A stretch of DNA of 64,000 nt from Cupriavidus agavae (GCF_004217045.1 NZ_SGXM01000001.1:558001-622000), one strand, 5' to 3'. Positions 47,710-58,967 are shown, numbered from the stretch's first letter. The notes: a model not told the origin generated them from the sequence alone. Numbers and translations: made by a program.

Positions 47710-48207
47710 TCAGACCCGCGTGTTCACCATGTTTCCCGTGCTCGATCCCATTTCCTTCTCGTAGGCATCGGCCAGCTTGCTCATGGCGGCCGACAGCGCG
47801 GCCTGGGTGGAGGTGACGCCGGCCTGCAGCGTGGTAACGGTGGTGGCCTTGGTCTGGTCGTCGGTGTCGGCGGCCTGGGCGGCCTGCAGCTGGGCGGTCT
47901 GGGCCGCCAGTTGCTTCTGGAGCGCGTCGATCTGCTCCTTGAGCGCCTTGATCACGACCGATTCGCTGTCTTCGGCGCTGGCTTCGGTACCGCCCGCCCC
48001 GGCGGTTTTCCCCGCGCCGGCAAGATTCGCCGCGCGGGCGCTTTCTCCGGCGGCGCCGGTCTCGCCGGTGGCGCCAGCCTCGGTGGCGCCGGCGATGCCG
48101 GGCTGGTCCTCGGAGGCTTCCGCCGGCTGGGTGAAGCGGTGCGTGGCGGTGATCGCGGCGTCACTGGCCGGCGTCACGCGGGTGGTGAGGGTGCTGATCG
48201 ATGTCAT
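47710..48207 (-). CDS. FlxA-like coiled-coil protein
   Basis: 165 residues from MTSISTLTTR; a longer form from 48246 is possible. The middle is Ala/Gly/Thr/Glu-rich low-complexity sequence. A helical region of about residues 80-115 (VVIKALKEQIDALQKQLAAQ) resembles FlxA-like proteins. No signal peptide or catalytic motif is visible. FlxA is flagellum-regulon-linked in E. coli, but nothing nearby concerns motility. Function unknown. Confidence 0.6.
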   Translation of the reverse strand: MTSISTLTTRVTPASDAAITATHRFTQPAEASEDQPGIAGATEAGATGETGAAGESARAANLAGAGKTAGAGGTEASAEDSESVVIKALKEQIDALQKQLAAQTAQLQAAQAADTDDQTKATTVTTLQAGVTSTQAALSAAMSKLADAYEKEMGSSTGNMVNTRV

Positions 48208-48369
48208 TGTTCTGGTTCCAATCAAAGAAAGAGCCCTCATCTTCAACGGACCGGCGGGCGAAAACTTAAGGGTTGTGGCGGGGTCCTAACGGGTTCCGGG
48301 CTGGTTCTGTCACAATCGCGGCCATGCCGGACCCTCGCTCGCTGGCTAATAGGAAAGGTCTTACTGACT

Positions 48370-49140
48370 ATGTTCAATCTGGGAAATCTTGGAATCGGCG
48401 GAATCGGCCTGCACGTGATCGTGGCGATTTTCTTCGCCGTGCATGCCGTCCGCACGCACCAGAACATGTACTGGCTGCTGTTGCTGTTCATCTTCCCGGG
48501 GCTGGGCAGCATCGTCTATTTCTTCGCCATCTACCTGCCGGGGCTGCGCCAGACGCGCGGCGCACGGGCGGCGGGGCGGGCGTTCAAGCAGATCGTGGAT
48601 CCGAACCGGGCCGTGCGCGAGGCGCGCGACGCGTTTGACCGCGCCCCGACCGTCGACCACCGCATGCGCCTGGGTGCCGCGCTGCTCGACGCTGGCAATG
48701 CGCCCGAGGCGCTGGAGCACTACCAGGCCGCCGCCAATGGCCCGTTCGCCACGGACCCGGCGCTGCTCGAAGGGCTGGCCCGTGCGCAACTGGCGATGGG
48801 GCGTCACGCCGAGGCCCAGGCCACGCTGGAACGGCTGTTCGCCGCGCACCCGCAGGCGGCCAGCCAGTCGGACCCCTCGCTGATGTACGCCCGGACGCTG
48901 GCCGCGCTCGGCGCACCGGGCACGCGCGAGGCGTTCGAGCGGGCGCTGACCAATGCCAGCGACGTGGCCGCGCGCTGCCTGTTCGCCGAATGGCTGGCAA
49001 AGCAGCCCGAGGCGGCCGACCGCGAGCGCGCCCGGGCGCTCTTTACCGAAATCGTCCATGACGCGCGCCACTGGCCGCGCCATGCCCGCGAACACAATCG
49101 TGAATGGCTGCAGCGCGCCCAGGCGGCGCTGGGCCAATGA
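48370..49140 (+). CDS. Membrane-anchored TPR protein
   Basis: 256 residues. Two hydrophobic N-terminal helices (GIGLHVIVAIFFAVHAV and MYWLLLLFIFPGLGSIVYFF) resemble the membrane part found before TPR or phospholipase-D-like domains. A soluble domain with TPR-like repeats follows (about 90-245), for instance RMRLGAALLDAGNAPEALEH and ARAQLAMGRHAEAQATLERL. It probably acts as a scaffold at the inner membrane. The next gene starts within its stop codon (ATGA), so the two may be co-translated. Confidence 0.75.
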   Translation: MFNLGNLGIGGIGLHVIVAIFFAVHAVRTHQNMYWLLLLFIFPGLGSIVYFFAIYLPGLRQTRGARAAGRAFKQIVDPNRAVREARDAFDRAPTVDHRMRLGAALLDAGNAPEALEHYQAAANGPFATDPALLEGLARAQLAMGRHAEAQATLERLFAAHPQAASQSDPSLMYARTLAALGAPGTREAFERALTNASDVAARCLFAEWLAKQPEAADRERARALFTEIVHDARHWPRHAREHNREWLQRAQAALGQ

Positions 49141-50081
49141 TCCGCGCCCTCGGCGCACTCTTCTGTTCTATGACGCTTCTGAAACGCAAATCGATCGAGG
49201 CCGTGGCCTCGCGCCGCCCCGCGCGTGGCGAGCGCCGGTCCTCCCGCGCCAACCGTGCCGATGACTTCCTGGACGATTCCGATCCGGCGGACCTCAAGGA
49301 CGAGCGCCGCATGACGCCGCGCTTCGCGCCGGTGACCTTCTCGGAGATGGACGGCGTGCGCTACCTCCACTTCGGTACCGAATGGGTGCAGGGCGCGATG
49401 CGGCTGCGCAAGCCCGATGCGATCGAACTCGAATACGCGCAGCAGATGATGGCGTGGCTGCTGTTCCTGTCGCCAGCGGCCGCAGGCTTCCACGTGGCGC
49501 AACTTGGGCTCGGCGCCGCCGCGCTGACCAAGTTCTGCCATCGTCATTTCGCCAAAGCGAAGGTGACGGCCGTGGAACTGAACCCGGCCGTGATCGTGGC
49601 GGGCCGCAGCATGTTCGGCCTGCGCGACGATGACGCGCGCCTGAGCGTGCGCGAGCAGGATGCGTGGGACTACGTGATGGATGGCGCCCAGACCGGCGCC
49701 ATCGACGCGCTGCAGGTGGACCTGTACGACGCCACGGCACGCGGCCCGGTACTCGACACCACGGCGTTCTACCGCGCCTGCCGCCGCGTGCTGAAGGCGC
49801 CGGGCGTGATGACGATCAACCTGTTCGGCGATCACGACAGCTTTCCGAAGAACATCGAGCGCATCTGCGACGCGTTCGACAACCGCGTGCTGGTGTTCCC
49901 CGAGGTGCACGACGGCAATATCATCGCGCTGGCGTTCAACGGCCCGGCGATCGATGTGTCATGGGAAACGTTGCAGGCCCGGGCGGAAGTGATCGAGGCT
50001 TCGACGAAGCTGCCGGCGGTGGACTGGGTGAAGAAACTGCGCGCCGCGAATGCGAGGCAGGAGGGGCGGTTGGTGATTTAG
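49137..50081 (+). CDS. Spermidine synthase-like (SpeE-fold) methyltransferase-type protein
   Basis: 314 residues from the ATG overlapping the TPR gene stop; ATG 49170 (MTLLKRKS) is an equally good start. The N-terminal ~70 residues are basic and probably disordered. The Rossmann core has FHVAQLGLGAAALTKFCHRH, TAVELNPAVIVAGRSMFGL, the DALQVDLYDATARGP region and RRVLKAPGVMTINLF. Related Burkholderiales proteins are annotated as spermidine synthase, but the polyamine-specific residues cannot be confirmed by eye. Some members of this fold only bind nucleosides. The function is best left open. Confidence 0.72.
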   Translation: MIRALGALFCSMTLLKRKSIEAVASRRPARGERRSSRANRADDFLDDSDPADLKDERRMTPRFAPVTFSEMDGVRYLHFGTEWVQGAMRLRKPDAIELEYAQQMMAWLLFLSPAAAGFHVAQLGLGAAALTKFCHRHFAKAKVTAVELNPAVIVAGRSMFGLRDDDARLSVREQDAWDYVMDGAQTGAIDALQVDLYDATARGPVLDTTAFYRACRRVLKAPGVMTINLFGDHDSFPKNIERICDAFDNRVLVFPEVHDGNIIALAFNGPAIDVSWETLQARAEVIEASTKLPAVDWVKKLRAANARQEGRLVI

Positions 50082-50101
50082 TCGTTTGCCGATGGTCTGT
50101 T

Positions 50102-50128
50102 CCCCTCTCCCGCAAGGCGGGAGAGAGG
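50102..50128. repeat. CCCCTCTCCCGC hairpin repeat, copy 2 (degenerate)
   Basis: CTCTCCCGC/GCGGGAGAG, a 9-bp stem with a 3-base loop. The outer three base pairs of the other copies are lost in the right arm. It lies between convergent gene ends (50081 and 50155). Confidence 0.75.
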
Positions 50129-50154
50129 AGAAAACCGAGTGGTGCAGTAGGAAC

Positions 50155-51750
50155 TCACTCCTTCCTGAAAAACTGCGCCAGCGACCATTCGTCGGTGCGC
50201 GCTTCGTACCGGATGCCCTTGCGCATCGCCCACATCGCCAACTGGCTGTGCGACGGGATGATCGCGTGGTCGTCGAGCGCGAACTTCGCGGCTGCCCGGG
50301 CGTTCTGCTCGCGGTCTTTCTCGCTGGAGATCGTGGTCAGGGATTTCTCGATCAGCGGGTCGAGCTTCGGATTGCTGTACTTGCCCCAGTTCCACGTGCC
50401 ATAGCCGGTCTTCGGGTTCGGCGTGCCCGTGATCGACCGCAGCGCCACATCGGCGGCGGCCGAGCCCCAGCCCAGCATCTCGAACGAGAAATCACCCTGC
50501 CGTGCGCGCGTGAAGTAGTTGGCCACGGGCAGCGTCTCGACCTTGGTCTGGATGCCGATGCGCGTCAGCATGCCGGCGGTGGCCTGCGCCACCTGCGCGT
50601 CGTTCAGGTAGCGGTTGTTGGTGGCGTGCAGCGTCAGCCCGAAGCCGTCCGGATAGCCCGCTTCGGCCAGCAGCTTCCTTGCCCCAGCCGGGTCGTAGGC
50701 GTCGGGTTTGGTGCCGGGATGGCCGAAAATCGGCGGCGAGACAATCGACGAGGCCGGCACGGCCAGCCCCTCCATGATGCGGCTGACGATGGCGTCGCGG
50801 TTCAGCGCCTTGCTGATCGCGGCGCGCACGCGGGCGTCCTTGAACGGGTTCTTGCCGAGCGGCTTGCCGGCCTTGTCGGTGACAAACGGCGGGTTGTCGC
50901 GCGACTGGTCCATCTGCCAGAAGATCGTGCGCCAGGATACGGTCTGCTCGATCTTGAACTTCGGGTTCTGCTTCAGTTTGGCCACATCGGCCGCCGGGAT
51001 GGTCTCGATCACGTCGACGTCGCCCGCCAGCAGCGCGGCCGTACGGGCGCCGTTGTCGGTCAGGATGCGGAAGATGGCGCGCTCGAACTCCGGCGTGGCA
51101 CCCCAGTAGTCGGGGTTGCGCGTCATCACGATCTCCTGGCCGCGCGCGAAGCGCACGAACTTGTACGGGCCGGTGCCGATCATCGCCTTGCCGGAATCGA
51201 AATCGGCCTGAGTCAGCGTGGCGGCGATCTTCTTCGGCATGATCGGCACGCTGTTCAGGTCGTTGGCCAGATTGGCGTAGTTCGGCACGCTCATGGTCAG
51301 GCGCACGGTCAGCGGATCGGGCGTGTCGATGCGGGCGATCGGCTTGGTATAGCTCGTGAACGAGCCGGGCGCGTTGGTCAGCTTTTCGGGCCGTTCGAGC
51401 GACGCCTTGACGTCTTCGCTCGTGAACGGCGCGCCGTCGTGCCATTTCACGTTGGGACGCAGCTTGATTTCCCAGGTGATGGCGTTGACCGGCTTCCAGG
51501 ACAGCGCCAGGCCGGGGATGTAGCGCGCGTTCTTGTCCATGAACACGAGCGATTCGAAGACGTGCAGCGCGATGGCGTTGTTCGGGCCGGCATTGTTCCA
51601 GTGCGGGTCCATCGACGTGACATCGGCGGCCAGGCCGATGCGCAGGTCTTCGGCCTGGGCGGCGCCGGCCGGTAGGATGGCCAGCGCGGTGGCGCCGAGC
51701 GCGGCGGACAGCGAGGCTTGCAGCAGCGTGCGGCGGATGCGGCGGATCAT
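50155..51750 (-). CDS. Peptide/nickel-type ABC transporter periplasmic binding protein (family 5)
   Basis: 531 residues. The ATG at 51750 is preceded by GAGGAG ten bases upstream. The N-terminus MIRRIRRTLLQASLSAALGA has twin or clustered arginines and a hydrophobic core, and the signal is cut near GAAQAED. Family 5 features: LRIGLAADVTSMDPHWNNAG, KWHDGAPFTSEDVKASLER, GTGPYKFVRFARGQEI and NPDYWG. Family members bind oligopeptides, glutathione, haem or sugars. No permease or ATPase genes are adjacent, so it is an orphan subunit or works with a distant transporter. Confidence 0.9.
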   Translation of the reverse strand: MIRRIRRTLLQASLSAALGATALAILPAGAAQAEDLRIGLAADVTSMDPHWNNAGPNNAIALHVFESLVFMDKNARYIPGLALSWKPVNAITWEIKLRPNVKWHDGAPFTSEDVKASLERPEKLTNAPGSFTSYTKPIARIDTPDPLTVRLTMSVPNYANLANDLNSVPIMPKKIAATLTQADFDSGKAMIGTGPYKFVRFARGQEIVMTRNPDYWGATPEFERAIFRILTDNGARTAALLAGDVDVIETIPAADVAKLKQNPKFKIEQTVSWRTIFWQMDQSRDNPPFVTDKAGKPLGKNPFKDARVRAAISKALNRDAIVSRIMEGLAVPASSIVSPPIFGHPGTKPDAYDPAGARKLLAEAGYPDGFGLTLHATNNRYLNDAQVAQATAGMLTRIGIQTKVETLPVANYFTRARQGDFSFEMLGWGSAAADVALRSITGTPNPKTGYGTWNWGKYSNPKLDPLIEKSLTTISSEKDREQNARAAAKFALDDHAIIPSHSQLAMWAMRKGIRYEARTDEWSLAQFFRKE

Positions 51751-51841
51751 GAACGGGCTCCTCGTACGTTGGTGCGCCATTGTGCCGCCAAATGACCCTC
51801 CATGTCCGGACATGCCCGGGCGGGCCGGTACAATCGCGGCC

Positions 51842-52510
51842 ATGTTCGCCAATTCCCGCACCGTCCTGTCGGCCCAGACCGGCATCCACGATCACCTGGC
51901 CACGCTGCTGCAGCGCCACCTGGACGAGCCGTTCCGCAAGCCGATCGGGTTCCCGACCCAACGCGCGTTCGATATCGCCATGGACGCCTGGCAGCGCGCC
52001 GGCGCCCGCCCGCTGATCCTCGACGCGGGATGCGGGGTAGGGGAGAGCACGTTGCGGCTGGCGACGGCGTTTCCGGACCACTATGTGATCGGCATCGACC
52101 AGTCCGAGAAGCGCCTGACGGCCGGCAAGGACTGGTGGGACGCCGAGATGCCCGGCAACTTCCATTGGGCACGCGCCGATCTGGTCGATTTCTGGCGGCT
52201 GCTGGAGGCCGGCAAGGTGCCGGTGGCGCGCCATTACGTGCTGTATCCGAATCCGTGGCCCAAGATCGGCCACCTGGCGCGACGCTGGCAGGGCCACGCG
52301 GTGTTTCCGGCGCTGGCGGCCTGTGGCGACTATCTGGAATGCCGCAGCAACTGGAAGATCTATATCGACGAGTTCGCCGCAGCGCTGTCGATGGTGGGAC
52401 GGCCCGCGCAGACCGAAGCCTGGCAGCCGGAAGTGCCGATGACGCCGTTCGAACGCAAGTACGGCGCGTCAGGGCATGAGCTTTGGCGGTGCGTGACCGT
52501 GCGGAGGTAG
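51842..52510 (+). CDS. TrmB-like tRNA (guanine-N7)-methyltransferase family protein
   Basis: 222 residues from the ATG at 51842. The SAM motif is LILDAGCGVGESTLRLA, strand 2 ends VIGIDQSEKRL, and the catalytic region reads HYVLYPNPWPKIGHLARRWQ, similar to the PDPWPK motif that defines TrmB. The end ETEW-like region (QTEAWQPEVPMTPFERKY) fits the substrate-binding tail (T-x-F-E-x-K). Canonical TrmB methylates G46 of tRNAs. This one differs (Tyr-Pro-Asn-Pro), so it may be a paralogue with a different or lost specificity. It is divergent from the peptide-binding protein gene. Confidence 0.78.
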   Translation: MFANSRTVLSAQTGIHDHLATLLQRHLDEPFRKPIGFPTQRAFDIAMDAWQRAGARPLILDAGCGVGESTLRLATAFPDHYVIGIDQSEKRLTAGKDWWDAEMPGNFHWARADLVDFWRLLEAGKVPVARHYVLYPNPWPKIGHLARRWQGHAVFPALAACGDYLECRSNWKIYIDEFAAALSMVGRPAQTEAWQPEVPMTPFERKYGASGHELWRCVTVRR

Positions 52511-52532
52511 GTAGATTTCCCGCCAGACGGTT

Positions 52533-52559
52533 CCCCTCTCCCGCAACGCGGGAGAGGGG
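52533..52559. repeat. CCCCTCTCCCGC hairpin repeat, copy 3
   Basis: A perfect 12-bp stem with a 3-base loop, between the convergent TrmB-like and DUF2863 genes. The position suits a bidirectional transcript end. Confidence 0.8.
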
Positions 52560-52569
52560 CGCAAAACCC

Positions 52570-53772
52570 TCAATGGAACAGCGGCTGCTGCGTCGGGGCG
52601 TCTTCCGGCAGTTCCGCGTGGACGATCTCGCCCGAGCGGTCCGCATAGAGCGGCGTACCGCAATCCTCGCAATACTCGGGATCGAACAGCGCGGCGTGGC
52701 GGAAGATGTCTTCGACGCCGGCGTTGCGCAGTTCCTCGCAGATCTGCTCGACCGGATTGCCTTTCTCCTCGGCATCCACTTCGCCCGATTCGCGGCCATA
52801 GACCGGCCAGACGATGCCGTAGATGACATCCTTCTCGCCGCGCATCGTGAAGCCGACGCGGTATTCCTCGACCACTTCCTCGCCGAAACCGGCCACCACG
52901 GCGGCCAGTTGGCCGGCCGGGACGTCAAGCGTGCCGCAGAGGTAGTTCACGGCGGCGCGCACGGTCAGCGGGCGGATGCTCTTGTCGGACTCGCGGCACG
53001 ACAGGAAGAAGGCGTCCGGCAGCAGCAGCTCGAACTCGCAGCCGGGCAGCAGCACGGCGATGGTCGGCTGCACCTGCTGGCGCCATTGTTCCAGGCACAC
53101 GCTGCGTTCGGCGTGGTGCTCCTTGGCGTCCTCCTGCCAGCGGAACAAGGCGCCTTCATGCGGCGCCACCACCACGGCCAGCAGGTAGCGCGGATCGGCC
53201 AGGATCGGCGCGGTCTCGGGCAGATCCTTGAGATCGACCTTCGGCACCACGCCGGCCAGCGCGGCCGACGCCAGCTTGTGCGTCAGCGCAAACGTGTCGC
53301 TGTGGCTGCGCGGCAGCTGGTCGATGCTGTAGAGATACGGGGACAGCGCCACCTGGGTGTCGCGGGCCAGCACATGGGCCTGCAGGTGGACAGCCAGCGT
53401 CTGGGCCAGTTCGGGCTTCAGCGCGCCGGACGGGATGGCGTAGCGGGTATGGGCCAGGATCGGCGCGGCGATCAGCAGGGCATCATGCCTGACGCCGTCG
53501 ATCTCGACCGTGGCCGATTCTGCAAGGGTCTCGGCCTGTTCGGCCAGCACGTCGGACGCATCGGCGTTGTGCTTGAACAGGTGTTCGAGCGCCGCGTCGA
53601 GGGCGGTCTGGCTGCCGTTTTTCAGCAGCCGATGGAGCCGCTGCGACAGCCGCCGCTCCCAGTACCCGTCCTCCATGCGGCTGCCCGATGCATCGAGGGC
53701 CAGCGCGTCGGCCACGAGCCGCTCGGCGTCGGGCGAGAGTCGGGAAGAAGACTTGGGGCGAAAACCTGCCAT
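52570..53772 (-). CDS. DUF2863 family protein
   Basis: 400 residues, soluble, no signal peptide. It starts MAGFRPKSSSRLSPDAERLV. The C-terminal FDPEYCEDCGTPLYADRSGE has a Cys-x2-Cys pair (CEDC), which could hold metal with other residues. A long conserved body follows the N-terminal helical part. I recognise it as the family restricted largely to Burkholderiales; its function is not known. It lies between two hairpin repeats and a small membrane protein gene on the same strand. Confidence 0.75.
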   Translation of the reverse strand: MAGFRPKSSSRLSPDAERLVADALALDASGSRMEDGYWERRLSQRLHRLLKNGSQTALDAALEHLFKHNADASDVLAEQAETLAESATVEIDGVRHDALLIAAPILAHTRYAIPSGALKPELAQTLAVHLQAHVLARDTQVALSPYLYSIDQLPRSHSDTFALTHKLASAALAGVVPKVDLKDLPETAPILADPRYLLAVVVAPHEGALFRWQEDAKEHHAERSVCLEQWRQQVQPTIAVLLPGCEFELLLPDAFFLSCRESDKSIRPLTVRAAVNYLCGTLDVPAGQLAAVVAGFGEEVVEEYRVGFTMRGEKDVIYGIVWPVYGRESGEVDAEEKGNPVEQICEELRNAGVEDIFRHAALFDPEYCEDCGTPLYADRSGEIVHAELPEDAPTQQPLFH

Positions 53773-53857
53773 ATGAGAAGACGTCCGTTTTTACGTAAAA
53801 CGGTATTCTACTCGCTGCGTTGACACGCGCAGTGCTGGCGAACCCTTGCCTGGTGGA

Positions 53858-54001
53858 TTACTTTTGCGCTGCCGGGGCGGCCGGAGCGTGGGATTCGACG
53901 CTGTGCGACTCGCCTGTCATCGAGACGTCGCCGCCACCCTTGGTGAGCAGGTACAGGCATGCGCCGGCCACGACGATGAAAGCGATCAGGATCTTGACCA
54001 T
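53858..54001 (-). CDS. Small single-helix membrane protein
   Basis: 47 residues, too short for standard gene callers. The helix MVKILIAFIVVAGACLYLLT is followed by a polar tail with GGGDVSMTGESHSVES and APAAPAAQK. A GGAG sequence lies nine bases before the ATG. The layout is inner-membrane anchor with periplasmic or cytoplasmic tail. It stands alone between acnA and the DUF2863 gene. No function can be assigned. Confidence 0.55.
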   Translation of the reverse strand: MVKILIAFIVVAGACLYLLTKGGGDVSMTGESHSVESHAPAAPAAQK

Positions 54002-54128
54002 GAGTTGTCTCCAGACTGTGATTCTGTAGGTATCGGTAACGCCGTAAAGCGTGGAGACGAGTCTGGCAGCACAGGCTTGCGCAGAACTTACGGGGCAGGG
54101 TGGGGATTACCCGGAAGGGTGACTGACT

Positions 54129-54155
54129 CCCCTCTCCCGCAACACGGGAGAGGGG
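54129..54155. repeat. CCCCTCTCCCGC hairpin repeat, copy 4
   Basis: An 11-bp stem CCCCTCTCCCG/CGGGAGAGGGG with a 5-base loop, followed by TTGGGGGTGAGGG as in copy 1. It lies 15 bases beyond the acnA stop codon and probably forms the 3' end of the acnA mRNA. Confidence 0.8.
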
Positions 54156-54169
54156 TTGGGGGTGAGGGC

Positions 54170-56875
<2,706 letters not shown>

Positions 56876-57007
56876 TACCTGACTCCAATCGAGGGATGAC
56901 GCGGGAGATGCTCTTATTCTTCAGACCCCGGTGCGCGAAAGGGTTCCGCCGCTGACCACGCGGCACGGCCGACCAGCCTGGTCGCGCACCGGACTTGCAA
57001 CCTGGAG

Positions 57008-57080
57008 ATTGCCGTGTGCAAGGCGATATGTACGGCAATCCGATGACGGCCATGCGAGGGTGACCGTCATCGGATTGCCG
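57008..57080. repeat. Three-arm foldback upstream of acnA
   Basis: CGGCAATCCGATGACGG (57033-57049) is a perfect inverted copy of 57064-57080 (17-bp stem, 14-base loop). The same central arm can instead pair with GATTGCCGT at 57008-57016 (9 bp with 57032-57040). Only one of the two hairpins can form. No T-run follows either on the minus strand. Confidence 0.75.
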
Positions 57081-57127
57081 CGTGCGGCCGGCGGAACCGG
57101 GCGCACGCGAACGGGCAAGGTGAAACT

Positions 57128-57697
57128 TTACTGCTTCGGCGCCGCTTGTGCAGCAGGAGCCGGCTGCGGCTCGATGGCAGCGGTGGGCTGGGCGGCCGGC
57201 GCCACCAGCAGCGGCGTGGACACCGGGGCGCGCAGCGCGCCCGCCTGGGTCGGGGCGGAACCGCCGGCCAGCATGTCGGCGCTCTGGCATTCGTCGGCCA
57301 GGCGCTGGCCCAGGTTCTTGTTGAACAGCATGGCCTTGCTCGGGATCACCACCAGGTCGAGGCCCGACTGCTGGTCATAGTAGCGGTCGGCGCCGGTCAC
57401 CGTGGACTGGCGCGGCAGGCGGTAGTCCTTGCCCTGCCAGTGCACGGTCAGCACTTCGTCGCGCAGCATGTTGCCGTTGATGTAGATGGCGTTGCCCAGC
57501 TCGCACTGCCACTTCTCGCCCGACGGCTCGACCGGGGCGGCGGCCACGGTCTTGGCGTTCTTCGACGACTTGGCGGTCTTCTTGGCAGGTGCCTTCTTGG
57601 TGGCGGCCGGCTTCTTGGCGGGTTCCTGCGCCAGCGCGACGCCGGCGGAAGTCAGGGTAAAGGCGCCAATGCAGGCGGCCAGCACAAGTTGTTTCAT
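57128..57697 (-). CDS. Exported protein with MliC-like domain
   Basis: 189 residues. The ATG at 57697 is preceded by AAGGAAA. The signal peptide MKQLVLAACIGAFTLTSAGV is cut near ALAQE. A Lys/Ala-rich linker follows (AAKKAPAKKTAKSSKNAK type), then a domain with WQCELGNAIYINGN, TVHWQGKDYRLP, STVTGADRYYDQQSGLDLVV and a final DEC. Tryptophan-x-Cys ... GADRYYD resembles lysozyme-inhibitor MliC/PliC domains. The assignment is tentative. The C-terminus is Ala/Pro-rich. It lies upstream of acnA on the same strand, separated by a foldback. Confidence 0.6.
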   Translation of the reverse strand: MKQLVLAACIGAFTLTSAGVALAQEPAKKPAATKKAPAKKTAKSSKNAKTVAAAPVEPSGEKWQCELGNAIYINGNMLRDEVLTVHWQGKDYRLPRQSTVTGADRYYDQQSGLDLVVIPSKAMLFNKNLGQRLADECQSADMLAGGSAPTQAGALRAPVSTPLLVAPAAQPTAAIEPQPAPAAQAAPKQ

Positions 57698-57939
57698 GGT
57701 GGTTTCCTTCCGGATTGCGTGGATAGTCAAAGGGGGGTCGTTTTATGAACAGTCCGGTAGGCGCGTGCCAATACATGGCGCCCCGGCAACTTTCCGCCGC
57801 TATTCTCTACGATTTGTCGAATACGGCGAAGTCAGTCAGATAATCGTTACATAATCGGACGCAACCGGTTTGCCATCGGCCACTTGGCGCGAAAAATGAG
57901 CAGTTTTCGCGTGGAAAGGGGCAGGGCGTGCGATTGCGG

Positions 57940-58920
57940 CTAGTCAAAGAAAAGGTCGCTGGCGTGGGCCGGGATCGGCGTGCCGGTGGCGTGTGCCCGC
58001 TGGAGCAGCGACCAGTAATACCGGTAGCTGGCCCGGTCATGCAGTTGGCCATCGTGGCGGATCGGCGCCCAGTTGTTCTCGTGGGCTGCCAGCAGGATCT
58101 GGCTGGCCGCGCCGATTTCACCATCGCTGGGCCGGAAGGCGGCCACGATCGGCTCGATCTGGCCCGGATGGATGCTCCATTTGCGCAGGTAGCCGAACTC
58201 GGCGCGCGCCCGCGCGGCGTCCTGGCCGGCGCGTTCCGGGTGCTGGACGTCGGTGCTGACGTTGTGCGACGGCACCTTGCCGTGGCGGTGGCACGCTGCC
58301 GAGATCTCCAGCATCGCGCGGCGGATCAGCGGGTGCTCGAACTGGCCGGGCGAGCGCATCGCCTCGCCGGGAATCGCCCCGTGGTGGGCCGAAACGAAGT
58401 CCATCAGCCCGAAGCTCAGGCATTCCACCTGCACCAGCGAGGCAATCTCGAACACCTGCTCAAGCGCCGAATGTGTCTCAATCAGCACATGAATCGGGAT
58501 GTGGCGGGCGATGCCGGCGCTGCGGGCCACGTGGTTCACGTGATCGGTCACGCGCGCCACCTCCACCACGTCAGTGACCTTGGGCACCACCACATAGGCC
58601 AGCCGTGCGCCGGCGGCGGACACCAGCACGTCCACATCGTCGCGCCAGTGCGGATGGGCGGGGTCATGGATGCGCACGCCCACGCGGTTGTGCAGGTTCT
58701 CGGCACTGTTGACCAGCTGCGCGCACAGTTCGGCGTGCTCGCGCTCCAGGCCAACGGCGGCGCCGTCCTCGCAATCGAACGTGATGTCGAACACCGGCCC
58801 CAGCGCCTGCTGCAGGGCCAGGGACTTGCGCATGAGCTTCTCGCTGCCGGCGTAGTGGTCGCAGACGGGCAGCTGGACGGGAACGGCTTCTCCCTGGAAC
58901 AGGACCTCGGATGGATGCAC
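57940..58920 (-). CDS. HpcH/HpaI aldolase/citrate-lyase family protein (CitE-like)
   Basis: About 326 residues from the GTG at 58920. The TIM-barrel CitE-like fold shows DITFDCEDGAAVGLEREHAE (metal-binding Glu/Asp), VRIHDPAHPHW, VVPKVTDV, HVLIETHSALEQVFEIA, SFGLMDFVSAHHG and RKWSIHPGQIEPI. Members cleave malyl-, citramalyl- or beta-methylmalyl-CoA. The frame is open to a TTG at 58980, but that lies against the mdh terminator. A promoter at 58939-58967 would start transcription near 58932, only about a dozen bases before the GTG, so the gene may be nearly leaderless. TCA genes surround it. Confidence 0.85.
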   Translation of the reverse strand: MHPSEVLFQGEAVPVQLPVCDHYAGSEKLMRKSLALQQALGPVFDITFDCEDGAAVGLEREHAELCAQLVNSAENLHNRVGVRIHDPAHPHWRDDVDVLVSAAGARLAYVVVPKVTDVVEVARVTDHVNHVARSAGIARHIPIHVLIETHSALEQVFEIASLVQVECLSFGLMDFVSAHHGAIPGEAMRSPGQFEHPLIRRAMLEISAACHRHGKVPSHNVSTDVQHPERAGQDAARARAEFGYLRKWSIHPGQIEPIVAAFRPSDGEIGAASQILLAAHENNWAPIRHDGQLHDRASYRYYWSLLQRAHATGTPIPAHASDLFFD

Positions 58921-58938
58921 GTGGATTCGCGTAATACG

Positions 58939-58967
58939 TATGAAGCAGGGGGTTAATGAGAAGACAA
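58939..58967 (-). promoter_or_regulatory. Sigma-70 type promoter for the CitE-like gene
   Basis: On the minus strand TTGTCT, 17 bases, TTCATA, just after the mdh terminator. The predicted transcript start is near 58932. Confidence 0.4.
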
